Shown here: positions 42,230 to 51,308 of the stretch, one piece after another
How the letters are laid out: each line of letters begins with the position of its first letter
How positions within the stretch are numbered: position 1 is the first letter of the stretch
Assembly: GCF_014646055.1 (NCBI RefSeq)
Contig: NZ_BMMS01000006.1
Span: 201,850 to 265,849 of the forward strand
From: Wenjunlia tyrosinilytica
Lineage (GTDB): Bacteria > Actinomycetota > Actinomycetes > Streptomycetales > Streptomycetaceae
Direction of reading: 5' to 3'
Length of the DNA: 64,000 nt
The notes under the pieces: model-generated
Told to the model about the DNA's origin: nothing
Database searches by the model: none
What the model saw: only the letters and a program-made list of their open reading frames with translations
Made by a program: the position numbers and the translations under genes

Positions 42230-43669
42230 CTATCGGTGCCGTCCCGGGTCCTGGCGGGGGAAGTGGGGGCTGCCCGGCAGCGGGCCCGGGCCGGGGTTCC
42301 AGGCCGGTGGGCCCCATCCCGGTCCCGGTCCTGGCGCCCAGCCCGGCGGGCCCCACCCCGGCGGCGGGGGCGGGGGTGCCGGCGGGCGGCAGACGGAGAA
42401 CGCGGCCTGGGCCAGCGCCGGTTGGACCGCGGCCTTGCGCTGCCACAGGTGGTGCAGGAGTTCCTGTTCCCGAGAGGTGAAGTCCGCGGGTGTGCCCCCG
42501 CGAGCCGCCTTGGCCCGCAGGAACGCCAGCGCGGTGGCGAAGCCCTGGTACTCGCGCATCAGCCGGACACCGGCCTCGCCCTGGGTGAACCTGGCGAGGT
42601 CGCGGGCGAGTTTGCGGGCCTTCATGGAGGACAGCGCCAGCGGCTCGGGGTGGGATATCCAGCCCGCGGCGGCGTAGACGGGCAGCTGCCTGCCCACGGT
42701 CTTCAGCTCGTTGTTCCGCGACCACACCGCCAGCCACACCATCAGGCCGAAGACCGGGACCATGAACACCCCGTAGATCAGCACGAATCCCAGCAGGCCC
42801 ATGACCGAGGAGCCGTTCCAGACCCCGTGCAGCACCATCGCGACCAGCAGGCCGCCGATGGGCGCGAGGACGCGGAGCGCACGGTTGCGGGTCACGGCGG
42901 CCAGGCCGAAGCCGACGCCCGTCATACAGGTGAAGAGGGGGTGCGCGAACGGGGAGATGATCACCCGCATGAAGAAGGTCATGATCGTGATGCCGCCGAG
43001 CGTCTCGTTCCCGAACGCCAGGTCCTCACCGAAGGCGTCGCCGAGGTAGAGGATGTTCTCGGTGAACGCGAAGCCGGTCGCGGTCAGCCCGGCTATCACC
43101 ACCCCGTCGACGATCCCGTCGAAGTCCTTTCTTCGGAACAGGAACAGGAGCAGGATCGCCGCGCCCTTCGTGGTCTCCTCCACCATCGGCGCGGCCACCG
43201 TCAGGCTGAGGGTCTCGGAGTCGTCGGGGTTGATCGACCCCAGCCAGTGGGTGGCCCACTCATTTGCGAAGATCGCTATCAGCGTGGCGGCGCACGCGCC
43301 CCAGGCGAAGGCGAACAGCAGATTGCGCCAGGGCTCGGGCTCGACGCGGTCGATCCACATGAACGCCCCGACGAGCAGCGGGACCGGCAGCAACGACAGT
43401 CCCAGGCCGACGAAGAACCCCTCCGTGCCGACCGACTGCTGGACGAGCGCCAGGATGCCCAGTCCGCACAGCGCGAGCGTGGTCGTGACGGCGCCCGCGC
43501 GCAGCGCCTTGTTCTCCAGGAAGGCCCGGCGCGGCCGGTAGCGCCACTGCTCGGCGGGCGGCAGCGAGAACCGGGGCTCCGGATGGTAGGCGGGCACCGG
43601 GTGCTGACCGACCGGGCCGGCCGACGGCCAGCCGCCGCCGTGCTCGGAGCCTGCCGCGTACGGGTTCAT
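42230..43669 (-). CDS. PrsW-family intramembrane metalloprotease
   Basis: 479 residues. An N-terminal cytoplasmic stretch precedes about eight to nine membrane segments. The family's catalytic sites are present: VAAPMVEETTKGAAIL, GFAFTENILY and the His-containing VLHGVWNGSSV. A soluble part (about 340-425) and a Pro/Gly/Trp-rich tail (PPPPPPGWGPPGWAPG) complete it. PrsW enzymes cut membrane-bound anti-sigma factors. ATG 43669 is chosen; the adjacent GTG 43672 is possible. It follows the trmB gene on the same strand. Confidence 0.9.
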   Translation of the reverse strand: MNPYAAGSEHGGGWPSAGPVGQHPVPAYHPEPRFSLPPAEQWRYRPRRAFLENKALRAGAVTTTLALCGLGILALVQQSVGTEGFFVGLGLSLLPVPLLVGAFMWIDRVEPEPWRNLLFAFAWGACAATLIAIFANEWATHWLGSINPDDSETLSLTVAAPMVEETTKGAAILLLFLFRRKDFDGIVDGVVIAGLTATGFAFTENILYLGDAFGEDLAFGNETLGGITIMTFFMRVIISPFAHPLFTCMTGVGFGLAAVTRNRALRVLAPIGGLLVAMVLHGVWNGSSVMGLLGFVLIYGVFMVPVFGLMVWLAVWSRNNELKTVGRQLPVYAAAGWISHPEPLALSSMKARKLARDLARFTQGEAGVRLMREYQGFATALAFLRAKAARGGTPADFTSREQELLHHLWQRKAAVQPALAQAAFSVCRPPAPPPPPPGWGPPGWAPGPGPGWGPPAWNPGPGPLPGSPHFPRQDPGRHR

Positions 43670-43750
43670 CACACGACCCTAAGGGCGCGGGCGGACGGCG
43701 GACACGGAGTACCGGGACTTGCGGGGCTGTCCGGGGTTACGGGGGGCGTA

Positions 43751-44620
43751 CTACAGGTGTTCAAAGAGCAGGTCGTGCACGATATGGCCCTTCTTGATCC
43801 CCTGGCGTTCAAACTTGGTCATGGGGCGGAACGCAGGGCGCGGGGCGTAGCCGTCGTGGAGGTTCTTCAACGTCGGCTCGGCGCCGAGCACCTCGAGCAT
43901 CTGCTCGGCGTACGGCTCCCAGTCGGTGGCGCAGTGGACGAGGGCGCCGGGGACGAGCCGGGAGACGGCCAGGGAGACGAAGCCGGGCTGGATCAGGCGG
44001 CGCTTGTGGTGCCGCTTCTTCGGCCACGGGTCGGGGAAGTAGACGCGCAGCCCGGCGAGGCTCGCGGGCGGCAGCATGTCGCGCAGGAGCACGAACGCGT
44101 CCCCGTTCGCGATGCGCACGTTCTTCAGGTCCTCGGCCTCGATCATGCCGAGCAGGTTGCCCTGGCCGGGGGTGTGGACGTCGCAGCCGAGGATGCCCGT
44201 CTCGGGGGCGGCCGAGGCCATGCCCGCCGTCGCCTCGCCCATGCCGAAGCCGATCTCCAGGACCACGGGGAGGTCGGGGTCGCCGAAGAGCTCGCCGAGG
44301 TCCAGGGGGCGCCCGTCGACCTCCAGGCCGTACGTCGGCCACAGGCGCTCGTGCGCGTCCGCCTGGGCCACGGTGATCCGGCCGCGCCGCGGGTGGAAGC
44401 TGCGGATGCGCTGCTCGGGCGCGGTGCCGCCCGTGGCCTCGGCCGTCGAGGCCGGGGGCCCAGTCGGCGAGGCCGGGAGGGGAGCCGTCGAGACCGGGCC
44501 CTCAGTCGGCTCGGTCGGGAGGGGAGCCGTCGAGGCCGGGGCCCCGGTCGGCGAGGCCGGAGCCGCGGCCGGAGGCTCGATCCGCGCGCCCTCGGGTGCG
44601 GCGATGGGTGTAGTAGACAC
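43751..44620 (-). CDS. trmB: tRNA (guanine-46-N7)-methyltransferase
   Basis: 289 residues. The catalytic domain (about 75-289) has the SAM-binding motif VLEIGFGMGEATAGMA, the TrmB signature YFPDPWPKKRHHKRRL and the ending GIKKGHIVHDLLFE. It methylates N7 of G46 in tRNA variable loops. An N-terminal extension of about 70 residues made of Pro/Ala/Thr repeats (TGAPASTAPLP type) is not part of the enzyme fold. The gene starts 12 bases after the oxidase gene ends, suggesting co-transcription. Confidence 0.93.
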   Translation of the reverse strand: MSTTPIAAPEGARIEPPAAAPASPTGAPASTAPLPTEPTEGPVSTAPLPASPTGPPASTAEATGGTAPEQRIRSFHPRRGRITVAQADAHERLWPTYGLEVDGRPLDLGELFGDPDLPVVLEIGFGMGEATAGMASAAPETGILGCDVHTPGQGNLLGMIEAEDLKNVRIANGDAFVLLRDMLPPASLAGLRVYFPDPWPKKRHHKRRLIQPGFVSLAVSRLVPGALVHCATDWEPYAEQMLEVLGAEPTLKNLHDGYAPRPAFRPMTKFERQGIKKGHIVHDLLFEHL

Positions 44621-44632
44621 GATGTCTCGATT

Positions 44633-45850
44633 TTACGTGCTGCGGGACCCCGCCAGGGCCTCCAGCGCCCTCCGCGCGACCTCTCTGCCGATGGGCAGCG
44701 ACGCCGTGGCCGCCGGAGACGGGGCATTGAGCACATGGACGAACGGGCCCGAGCCCCCGAACAGGAAGTCGTCCACGAGCGTGCCGTCCCGCAGTACCGC
44801 CTGCGCCCGCACCCCGGCCGCCGCCGGGACCAGGTCGTCGGCGCTCACTGCGGGCAGGAGCTGCCGCACCGCCGTGACGAACGCCTTCTTCGACAGCGAG
44901 CGGCGCAGCTCGCCCGCCTCGTAGCGCCAGTGCCGCCGGAGGATCCGCCATGAGCCGGGGAACGCCAGCACCTCGGCCATGTCCCGGGGCCGCGCCCGCA
45001 GCCAGGAGTAGCCCTCGCGGGCGAGGGCAGGCACCGCGTTCGGCCCGACATGGACCCCGCCGTGCACATCGCGGGTGAGGTGGACGCCGAGGAACGGGAA
45101 CGCCGGGTCGGGCACCGGATAGACCAGCCCGCGCACCAGGTCACGGCTGCGCTCGGCGAGCTCGTAGTACTCGCCCCGGAACGGGACGATGCGCATGCCC
45201 AGGTCCTCCCCGGCCATCCGCGCCACGCGGTCGCAGTGCAGCCCCGCGCAGTTCACCAGGACCCGGCCGCGCACCTCGCCGATGTCCGTCTGGACCGTGA
45301 TGCCGTCGGGGCGGCGGGCGATCTCGCGCACCCCGGTGCCCGTGCGCAGCTCCACCCCGGCCGCCTGGGCCAGGGACGCCAGGGTCCGGGCCACGGCGCC
45401 GAAGTCGCAGATACCGGTGGAGCCCACATGGATCGCGGCCAGCCCGCCGACGTGCGGCTCGCGCTCGGCGATCTGGGCGGGCCCCAGCTCGCGCACCGGG
45501 ATGCGGTTCTCCCGGCCGCGCTGGGCCAGGGCGTGCAGCCTCGGCAGCTCCTCGCGGGCGGTGGCCACGATCAGCTTGCCGGTGACCTCGTGCGCGATGT
45601 CGTGGTCGAGGCAGAACTTCACCATCTCGTCCGCGCCGCGCACCGCGAACCGTGCCTTGAACGAGCCGGGGCGGTAGTACACCCCGCTGTGGATCACCCC
45701 GCTGTTGCGGCCGGTCTGGTGCGTGGCGAGGGCGGTCTCCTTCTCCAGGACGGCGACGGATGTGCCGGGAGCGGCCTGAGTGATCGCATGTGCCGTCGAA
45801 AGGCCGATGATCCCGCCACCGACCACCAGCACGTCGTAGCCGTACGCCAC
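44633..45850 (-). CDS. FAD-dependent L-2-hydroxyglutarate oxidase-like protein
   Basis: 405 residues. The FAD motif is DVLVVGGGIIGLSTAHAI near the N-terminus, followed by QTGRNSGVIHSGVYY, FRGEYYEL, FLGVHLTRD and the C-terminal AGVRAQAV and HVLNAPSPAATASLPIG. These are the hallmarks of the LhgO/YgaF family of the DAO superfamily, which oxidises L-2-hydroxyglutarate to 2-oxoglutarate. GTG 45850 is chosen because AGGAGG lies 8 bases upstream and the FAD motif starts within six residues. It is followed closely by trmB. Confidence 0.9.
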   Translation of the reverse strand: MAYGYDVLVVGGGIIGLSTAHAITQAAPGTSVAVLEKETALATHQTGRNSGVIHSGVYYRPGSFKARFAVRGADEMVKFCLDHDIAHEVTGKLIVATAREELPRLHALAQRGRENRIPVRELGPAQIAEREPHVGGLAAIHVGSTGICDFGAVARTLASLAQAAGVELRTGTGVREIARRPDGITVQTDIGEVRGRVLVNCAGLHCDRVARMAGEDLGMRIVPFRGEYYELAERSRDLVRGLVYPVPDPAFPFLGVHLTRDVHGGVHVGPNAVPALAREGYSWLRARPRDMAEVLAFPGSWRILRRHWRYEAGELRRSLSKKAFVTAVRQLLPAVSADDLVPAAAGVRAQAVLRDGTLVDDFLFGGSGPFVHVLNAPSPAATASLPIGREVARRALEALAGSRST

Positions 45851-46031
45851 CGGCCGCCTCCTCGCCTCTCGCCGGGCCCCGGATCCTCGCCGAGCCCGGG
45901 ACACTCGCCGGTCCCCGGCGTCCTGCCGCCGGACACCGGCCTCTCGCCGCCGCCCGGCCTTCCGCCGCGCTCCGGCGTTCCGCCGTCCCCCGTCCTGTCC
46001 CCGATCATTGCCTGCCACGACGCCTTTGACA

Positions 46032-47423
46032 CTACGCGGGCGCCGCCAGAAGCGGACGCGCCCGTTCCCGGAGCTCCATCACCCGTGTGTCGTTGCCGTA
46101 GGGCTCGAGCCGGTGCAGCAGATCCCGGACATACTCCGTGGTGCGGGCGGAGCTGATGCGCCCCGCCACCTCCAGGGCCCGGGTGCCGACCGCGCAGGCC
46201 GCGTCGAGATTGCCCAGCTCCAGCTCGGCCACCGCCGAGACCACCAGGCGCAGGCCGTGCGAGCGCACGAACTCCTCCGTCGGGCTGGCCATCGCCTTCT
46301 CGGTGAACCTGCGCACCTGAAGGGGCGCCCCCAGGTCCCGGTAGCACTCGGCCGCGTCGGCGGCGAGCCGGTCGTAGGAGTAGAAGCCCAGCCAGGACGG
46401 GTCGGGGTCGCCCTTGCGGGAGCGCTCGAGCTGCGCCTCGGCCGCGCCTATCGCCGTCCCGCAGGCCGCCGCCTCGCCGGCCTTGGCGTGCGCGCGGGCC
46501 TCCACGAGGTGGAAGAAGCTCATGGTGCGGGCGGTGGCGAGCCCGCGGTTGCGCTCCAGGGCCGCCTGGGCGAGGTCCACGCCCTCGTCGGCGAACCCCC
46601 GGTAGGTGGCCTGAAGGCTCATCGACGCCAGCACATACCCGCCCAGCGGCACGTCCGCCGCCGCCCTGGCCAGCCGCAGTGCCTGGATGTAGTAGCGCTG
46701 GGCCGCCTCCTGCTGCCCGGTGTCGAACGCCATCCAGCCGGCCAGCCTGGTCAGCTCGGCCGTCGCCCCGAACAGCGACCGGCCCACTTCGTCGCTGTAG
46801 GCGCCGAGGAGCAAGGGCGCCGCCTCGACGCGCAGGCACTCCGGCACCATGCCGGAACGCCAGTCCCCGCCGCCGTACTTGCTGTCCCAGCGGCGGGCGT
46901 CCTCCGCGGCCTCGCGCAGCTTGGAGACGTCGCTGTGGCCCACGCGCTGCGAGGTCGGCTCGGTGACGTGCCGGGCGACCGAGCCGTCCGCCGGGGTGAT
47001 CAGCCAGCGCGAGGCCGGGGTGGCGTAAGCGGTCACCGCGAACGAGCCCGCCAGGAAGTCCCGCCGCCCCGCCAGGTCGAGCCGCCACAGATCGGTGGCG
47101 CTGCGCACGGCGTCCCCCACGTCGCGCGGGAAGGCCAGACCGACCTCGGGTGCCGGGTCGGCGTCGGCCAGCCCGATCTCGTGCAGCGGGACGGGCCGGC
47201 CGAGCTTCTGGCCGATGGCCGCGGCGATCAGATGGGGCGCGGCGCCCTGTGGCACCATGCCCTTGGAAACCCAGCGGGCCACCGAGGTCTTGTCATAACG
47301 AAGTGTCAAGCCCCTTTGTGAGCCAAGGTCATTCACCCGACGGGCAAGACCGGCATTACTGATTCCGGCCAGCGCCAGCAGAGTGCCGAGCTTCTCATTG
47401 GGCCCACGCGCTGCCTTGCTCAT
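46032..47423 (-). CDS. HTH/TPR regulator, sporulation-associated (NsdA-like)
   Basis: 463 residues. An N-terminal DNA-binding-like part (about 8-75, [15 protein letters not shown] and [16 protein letters not shown]) precedes a long helical TPR-like region (about 150-450). The layout matches streptomycete regulators of the NsdA type, which affect sporulation and antibiotic production, and by position the SCO4114 sporulation-associated protein. GAGGAG precedes ATG 47423. The effect on targets is unknown here. Confidence 0.85.
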   Translation of the reverse strand: MSKAARGPNEKLGTLLALAGISNAGLARRVNDLGSQRGLTLRYDKTSVARWVSKGMVPQGAAPHLIAAAIGQKLGRPVPLHEIGLADADPAPEVGLAFPRDVGDAVRSATDLWRLDLAGRRDFLAGSFAVTAYATPASRWLITPADGSVARHVTEPTSQRVGHSDVSKLREAAEDARRWDSKYGGGDWRSGMVPECLRVEAAPLLLGAYSDEVGRSLFGATAELTRLAGWMAFDTGQQEAAQRYYIQALRLARAAADVPLGGYVLASMSLQATYRGFADEGVDLAQAALERNRGLATARTMSFFHLVEARAHAKAGEAAACGTAIGAAEAQLERSRKGDPDPSWLGFYSYDRLAADAAECYRDLGAPLQVRRFTEKAMASPTEEFVRSHGLRLVVSAVAELELGNLDAACAVGTRALEVAGRISSARTTEYVRDLLHRLEPYGNDTRVMELRERARPLLAAPA

Positions 47424-48311
47424 GCGGACTCCTCGAAACGTTCCGGACGCTCGAGACGAAGGACGCATGTGCGGCATGTGCCAACGCCATATCCGCCGGA
47501 TGCGGTTCCGCCGTGCTCACCCATGTCCCCTGCCACCCCCTCGGCGCCCCTGCCACCGCATATAGGCCCGTGCAGCGGCTCGTACCCTGCCCTCACAGCC
47601 CTGAGCCGCCGGCCGCGGGTCGTCGCGGTCGGCGTCTTCGGAGGAGCGGGGCCGAGATGCAGCGACGGTCCGTGCTCGGGTAGCACCCAGCGTAGTTCCA
47701 TGCCTCCCGACCGTTAAGAGCAAGTGTTCCGGATGGCGAGAATCAGTACCTGATGCTCCGGTTGGTTTCATGCTTGTGCTCCCGTCATGTGCTTGTGCGC
47801 CCGGCTGTGCGCTCTGCCCTCCCTCCGCCAGGGAGCGCTTCCCTTGAAGTCGTGGGTCGGCCTGCCGCCGAGACTGCGCAGCGCAGAACGTTGGCGGGCC
47901 GGGGGACGCCGCCGCCACATTCCCCGCGGGCGGCGGACCGGTCCGGGGGGCGTGCGGACGCCTCCCGGACTGCGGCTTGGCAGCCGCCCCCCTGCCGACT
48001 GTGTTTCCACATGTACGGCCTTGAGCAACGATGGCGCGAAACGACCGCCGCGCCAAGGGAGTTGACATGGTGCGGGCGCTTCGTGCGCGCCCGTCGGCTC
48101 GTTGGCCCGCCCTCAGGTCCGGGCCGCGGAGGGGGCGGCCCGGACCGGCCGGTCCCCACTTTGGCATGTGCGCGCTGCGCCCCAACTGCCGCTTCCGGGC
48201 CTGCCCTCTGGCACCATGTTCCTGAGTTCCCGGAGTTCACCGGGCCCCTGATGTGTTCGATCGGGCTTCGCCGGCGACTCGGGCCAGTTGTCCACAGCCT
48301 GTGGAGGCGGC
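47424..48311. other. long divergent intergenic region
   Basis: About 890 bases between two divergent genes. No open frame here has protein-like content on either strand. There is a hairpin of CGGGCGC with GCGCCCG around 48073-48093 and a TGTGC-rich patch near 47770-47815. The length suggests complex regulation or a small RNA, but nothing specific can be named. Confidence 0.5.
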
Positions 48312-50402
48312 ATGCGGTGGTTGGTGGGGTGGAGCAGCGCTCCCCTGCGCCTCGGCATGGCATCGCGCCGGACTGTGCTCCCGGTAGGGGCCCAACTCCT
48401 GTGGGACGACCCCGATCCCCTGTGGGCCGTCGGGGACTGGCGGCCGGACGAGGTCCGCGTGGTCGACGCCGAACCCGGCAGGCCCGCGCACGCCGGAGCC
48501 CGCAATGGGAACGGGACCACACCCTCGCGCCTCGCGATTCTCGGCCGATGCCGGGCCACGGACGCCGAGTTGAAACTGGGCCTGTACACCGCGCGCGGCG
48601 GGGCGCTGCGCCATCTGACCGCCTGGCCCGGCAGTTACACCGCCGTCCTCCAACTCGGGCGCAGGACAACGGTGCTGGGTGACCTGGCCGGAGCCCGCCC
48701 GGTCTTCCACACCCCGTGGCAGGGCGGCACCGCCTATGCCACCGCGGCGCTGCCGCTCGCCGACCTCGTCGAGGCGGGGCTCGACGTCGAGTACCTGGCC
48801 GCGCTCCTCGCCTGTCCCGACTCCCCGGAGGCGCTGGGGGAGGGGACCCCCTATCTGGGGGTGCGCCGGGTGGCACCGGGCCGCGCGCTCGTACTGCGCG
48901 AGGGCCAGCCCCAGATCACCGGCTACGAGCACGCGGCCTCCCTCGCCGGGGGCGCCACCCCCCGCTCCGCCGACGAGGCGGTGGAATCGATCCGCGACGC
49001 CCTCGTCGACGCGGTCCGCGCGCGGATGGAAGCGCCCCGGGTGATTCCGGCCGACGGGCCCGGCGGACCCGCCTCGGGGGTCGGCGCCGATCTGTCGGGC
49101 GGCAGCGCCTCGGCGACGCTCGCCCTCCTGGCGGCGGGGCTGCCGGGGGCGCCGGGCATCCCCGGATCGTTCGCCGCCTCCTCGGGGGAGCGGCTGCTGG
49201 CGGTGACGTTCAACGACATGTCCACCGGCGCCGTCGACGGCCGCGAGGCCGAACTGGAACGCGCCCGGCGGATGGCGGCCGACCCTCGGCTGCGGCATGT
49301 CGTCGTCCCCGGGGGCGCCGAGGCGCTGCCGTACGCGTACCTGAGCGAGCTGCCGCTCACCGACGAGCCCGGACCCGCCCTCGTCACGGCGGAACGCAAC
49401 CGTCGGCGGCTCGCCGCGGGAGGCGCCGACCACCTCGTGGGGCACGGCGCCCGGCAGGTGCTCGACGCGCACCCGGCCCGCCTCGCCGACCTCCTGCTCG
49501 ACCGGCGCCGCCGCAGCCTGCTGCGCCCGGCGGCGGCGCTGGTGCGGGCGGACGGGCCCTCGGCGCGGGCGGCGCTCATCCCTTTCTCCGTGTACCGGGC
49601 GGCCCGGCGGCTGGCCCGCACGCCTTATCAACAGGGTGTGGAGGAGGCCGCCGCCCGGCTGCTGGACCGGCGCTTCGGCGGGCCGATGGAGCGAGGCGCG
49701 TCGCTGGAGGCGTCGCTGGACGCCCTGAGCTGGTGCCGACCCGGTCCCGCGGCCCGCTGGCTGACGGGGGAGACCCTTGCTGGAGTATCGATTCGGCTGA
49801 GTGACGCGGCCCGGCGGCCGGGGCCGGTGGAACGTCCGGGGGAACGGCGGGCACGCGCGATGCTGAACCGGCACGCCGCCGACCACCGGGTCTTCGAGCA
49901 GGCCGCCGAGGTCCATGGGCAGCGGGTGCACGCCCCGTTCCTCGACAACCAGGTGGTCCGCGCGTGCGCGGGCCTGCCCGAGCACTGGCGGGTCCAGCCC
50001 GACGCCAGATCGGCCGTGCTGCGGGCGGTGCTGGCGGGGTCGGGGATCCGGGACCTGCCCGAGGGGTGGGGCGCCAACACCCATCTGTCCACGGAGACGG
50101 CCGTCAGGGCGGGGCTGAGAACGGCGCTGGACGAACTGATCGACGTCTTCCACGCGCCCTTGCTGGCGGACGCCGGACTGATCGACGGCCGGGTCGTGCG
50201 CGACGCCCTGGTCGAGGCGGCGAACGGAGCCCCGCTGCCGCTGGACGGGCTGGCGGAGCTGGTCTCGACGGAGGTGTGGCTCGGCCGCCTCCTCAGCCGC
50301 CGCGGCTCCTGCTGGACCGGCACGGACGCCCCCCGCCAGCGAGCGGTGGCAGCGGGCGTCCCCCGACCAGGCGCAGGCGGCGGCGCGGTCCCCCTGATGT
50401 GA
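48312..50402 (+). CDS. asparagine-synthase-like protein with altered ATP motif
   Basis: 696 residues. The C-terminal half has the fold of asparagine synthetase B / lasso-peptide cyclases, including HAPFLDNQVVRACAGLPEHW. The N-terminal half keeps a glutaminase-like fold (GDLAGARPVFHTPWQGGTAYATA) but lacks the Cys at position 2, so it cannot use glutamine. The ATP pyrophosphate loop, normally SGGxDS, reads SGGSAS near residue 262, losing the Asp. No precursor peptide or peptidase gene is nearby. It appears to be a conserved streptomycete gene of unknown, perhaps non-catalytic, role. GGAGGCGG precedes ATG 48312. Confidence 0.85.
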   Translation: MRWLVGWSSAPLRLGMASRRTVLPVGAQLLWDDPDPLWAVGDWRPDEVRVVDAEPGRPAHAGARNGNGTTPSRLAILGRCRATDAELKLGLYTARGGALRHLTAWPGSYTAVLQLGRRTTVLGDLAGARPVFHTPWQGGTAYATAALPLADLVEAGLDVEYLAALLACPDSPEALGEGTPYLGVRRVAPGRALVLREGQPQITGYEHAASLAGGATPRSADEAVESIRDALVDAVRARMEAPRVIPADGPGGPASGVGADLSGGSASATLALLAAGLPGAPGIPGSFAASSGERLLAVTFNDMSTGAVDGREAELERARRMAADPRLRHVVVPGGAEALPYAYLSELPLTDEPGPALVTAERNRRRLAAGGADHLVGHGARQVLDAHPARLADLLLDRRRRSLLRPAAALVRADGPSARAALIPFSVYRAARRLARTPYQQGVEEAAARLLDRRFGGPMERGASLEASLDALSWCRPGPAARWLTGETLAGVSIRLSDAARRPGPVERPGERRARAMLNRHAADHRVFEQAAEVHGQRVHAPFLDNQVVRACAGLPEHWRVQPDARSAVLRAVLAGSGIRDLPEGWGANTHLSTETAVRAGLRTALDELIDVFHAPLLADAGLIDGRVVRDALVEAANGAPLPLDGLAELVSTEVWLGRLLSRRGSCWTGTDAPRQRAVAAGVPRPGAGGGAVPLM

Positions 50403-50526
50403 GACGCGCTCAGCGCCGCGCCGGCGAGGCGTCATGCCTGCGCGCGGGTGGCACTGACGCCCGTGCGGCGCACCCGGGCATGCGGCGCGGACGGGCCCGT
50501 GACGCCGACAGATCTGGCGTTCGCCA

Positions 50527-51160
50527 GAGGCTTTGGTGGGGCGCCCCTCGCGCGGTGACAACGGAGAGTATGGCGCCCAGGGGGTGCGAGGCGCCCGTGG
50601 TGCGAGGTGCCCAGGGGTGCGAGGCGCCCACGGCACATGGCGCCCATGGCGCTAGGTGCCCATGGATCGGACGTCCGCCATGGTCCTGGTGGGGTGCGGC
50701 CCGCTCGGTGACAACGTGGAGTGCGGCGCCAAGGGGTGCGAGGTGCCCGTGGTACGTGGTGCCCACGGCACGTGGCGCCCGGGGGGTGTGAGGCGCCCGT
50801 GGTACGAAGGCGTCCAGAGGTGCGAGGCGCCCCACGGCGCATGGTGCCCATGGATCGACCGTCTGCCATGGTCCAGGTCGGGCGCCGCTCGCGCACCGAC
50901 AACGGGGAGTATGGCGCCCAGGGGTAAGAGGTGTCCGTGGTACGTGGTGCCCAGGGGTGCGAGGTGCCCAGGGGTGCGAGGCGCCCGTGGTGCGGGGGCG
51001 TCCAGGGGTTCGAGGCGCCCACGGCGCATGGGTCGGTGTGTGGTGCCCGTGGTACGAGGCGCCGCCCACGGCACATGGCGCCCTTGGCGCTAGGTGCCCA
51101 TGGATCGACCGTCCGCCATGGTCCTGGTGGTGGGGGGCCCGCGCGGTGACGAGGGGGCGT
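50527..51160. repeat. higher-order minisatellite array
   Basis: A short unit (GGTGCGAGGCGCCC and variants, 14-34 bases) is reiterated dozens of times. It is organised into larger blocks, each ending in CCATGGATCGACCGTC or a near copy followed by GCCATGGTCCTGGTGG; such block ends fall near 50659, 50848 and 51099, with a partial one near 50530. All frames on both strands are long but low-complexity, so the array is probably non-coding. Confidence 0.85.
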
Positions 51161-51308
51161 GCGACCCCATCGGGCGTGTGCGACGCGGGTTCGCGTGCCC
51201 GTCGAGGGCCCCGTTCATGGCCTGGCGGCGCCCACCGATCCGGCCTCCCACCATGGCCCGCCGGGGCGCGGGCCGCGCTGCGAGGCCGGGGACCTACACA
51301 ATGGAGCG

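Noticed and set aside
42131..44953. 940-codon plus-strand frame across PrsW and TrmB
   Set aside because: It crosses two well-recognised minus-strand genes and their intergenic gap, and has no recognisable domain.
48312..50402. Lasso-peptide cluster around the asparagine-synthase-like gene
   Set aside because: No precursor peptide, RRE/PqqD-like or transglutaminase-type peptidase gene is near, and the ATP motif is altered.
50410..51076. Three minus-strand frames of 140-219 codons in the minisatellite
   Set aside because: Their products are pure translations of the repeat (Pro/His/Thr/Arg) in all three frames at once, so none shows frame-specific selection.
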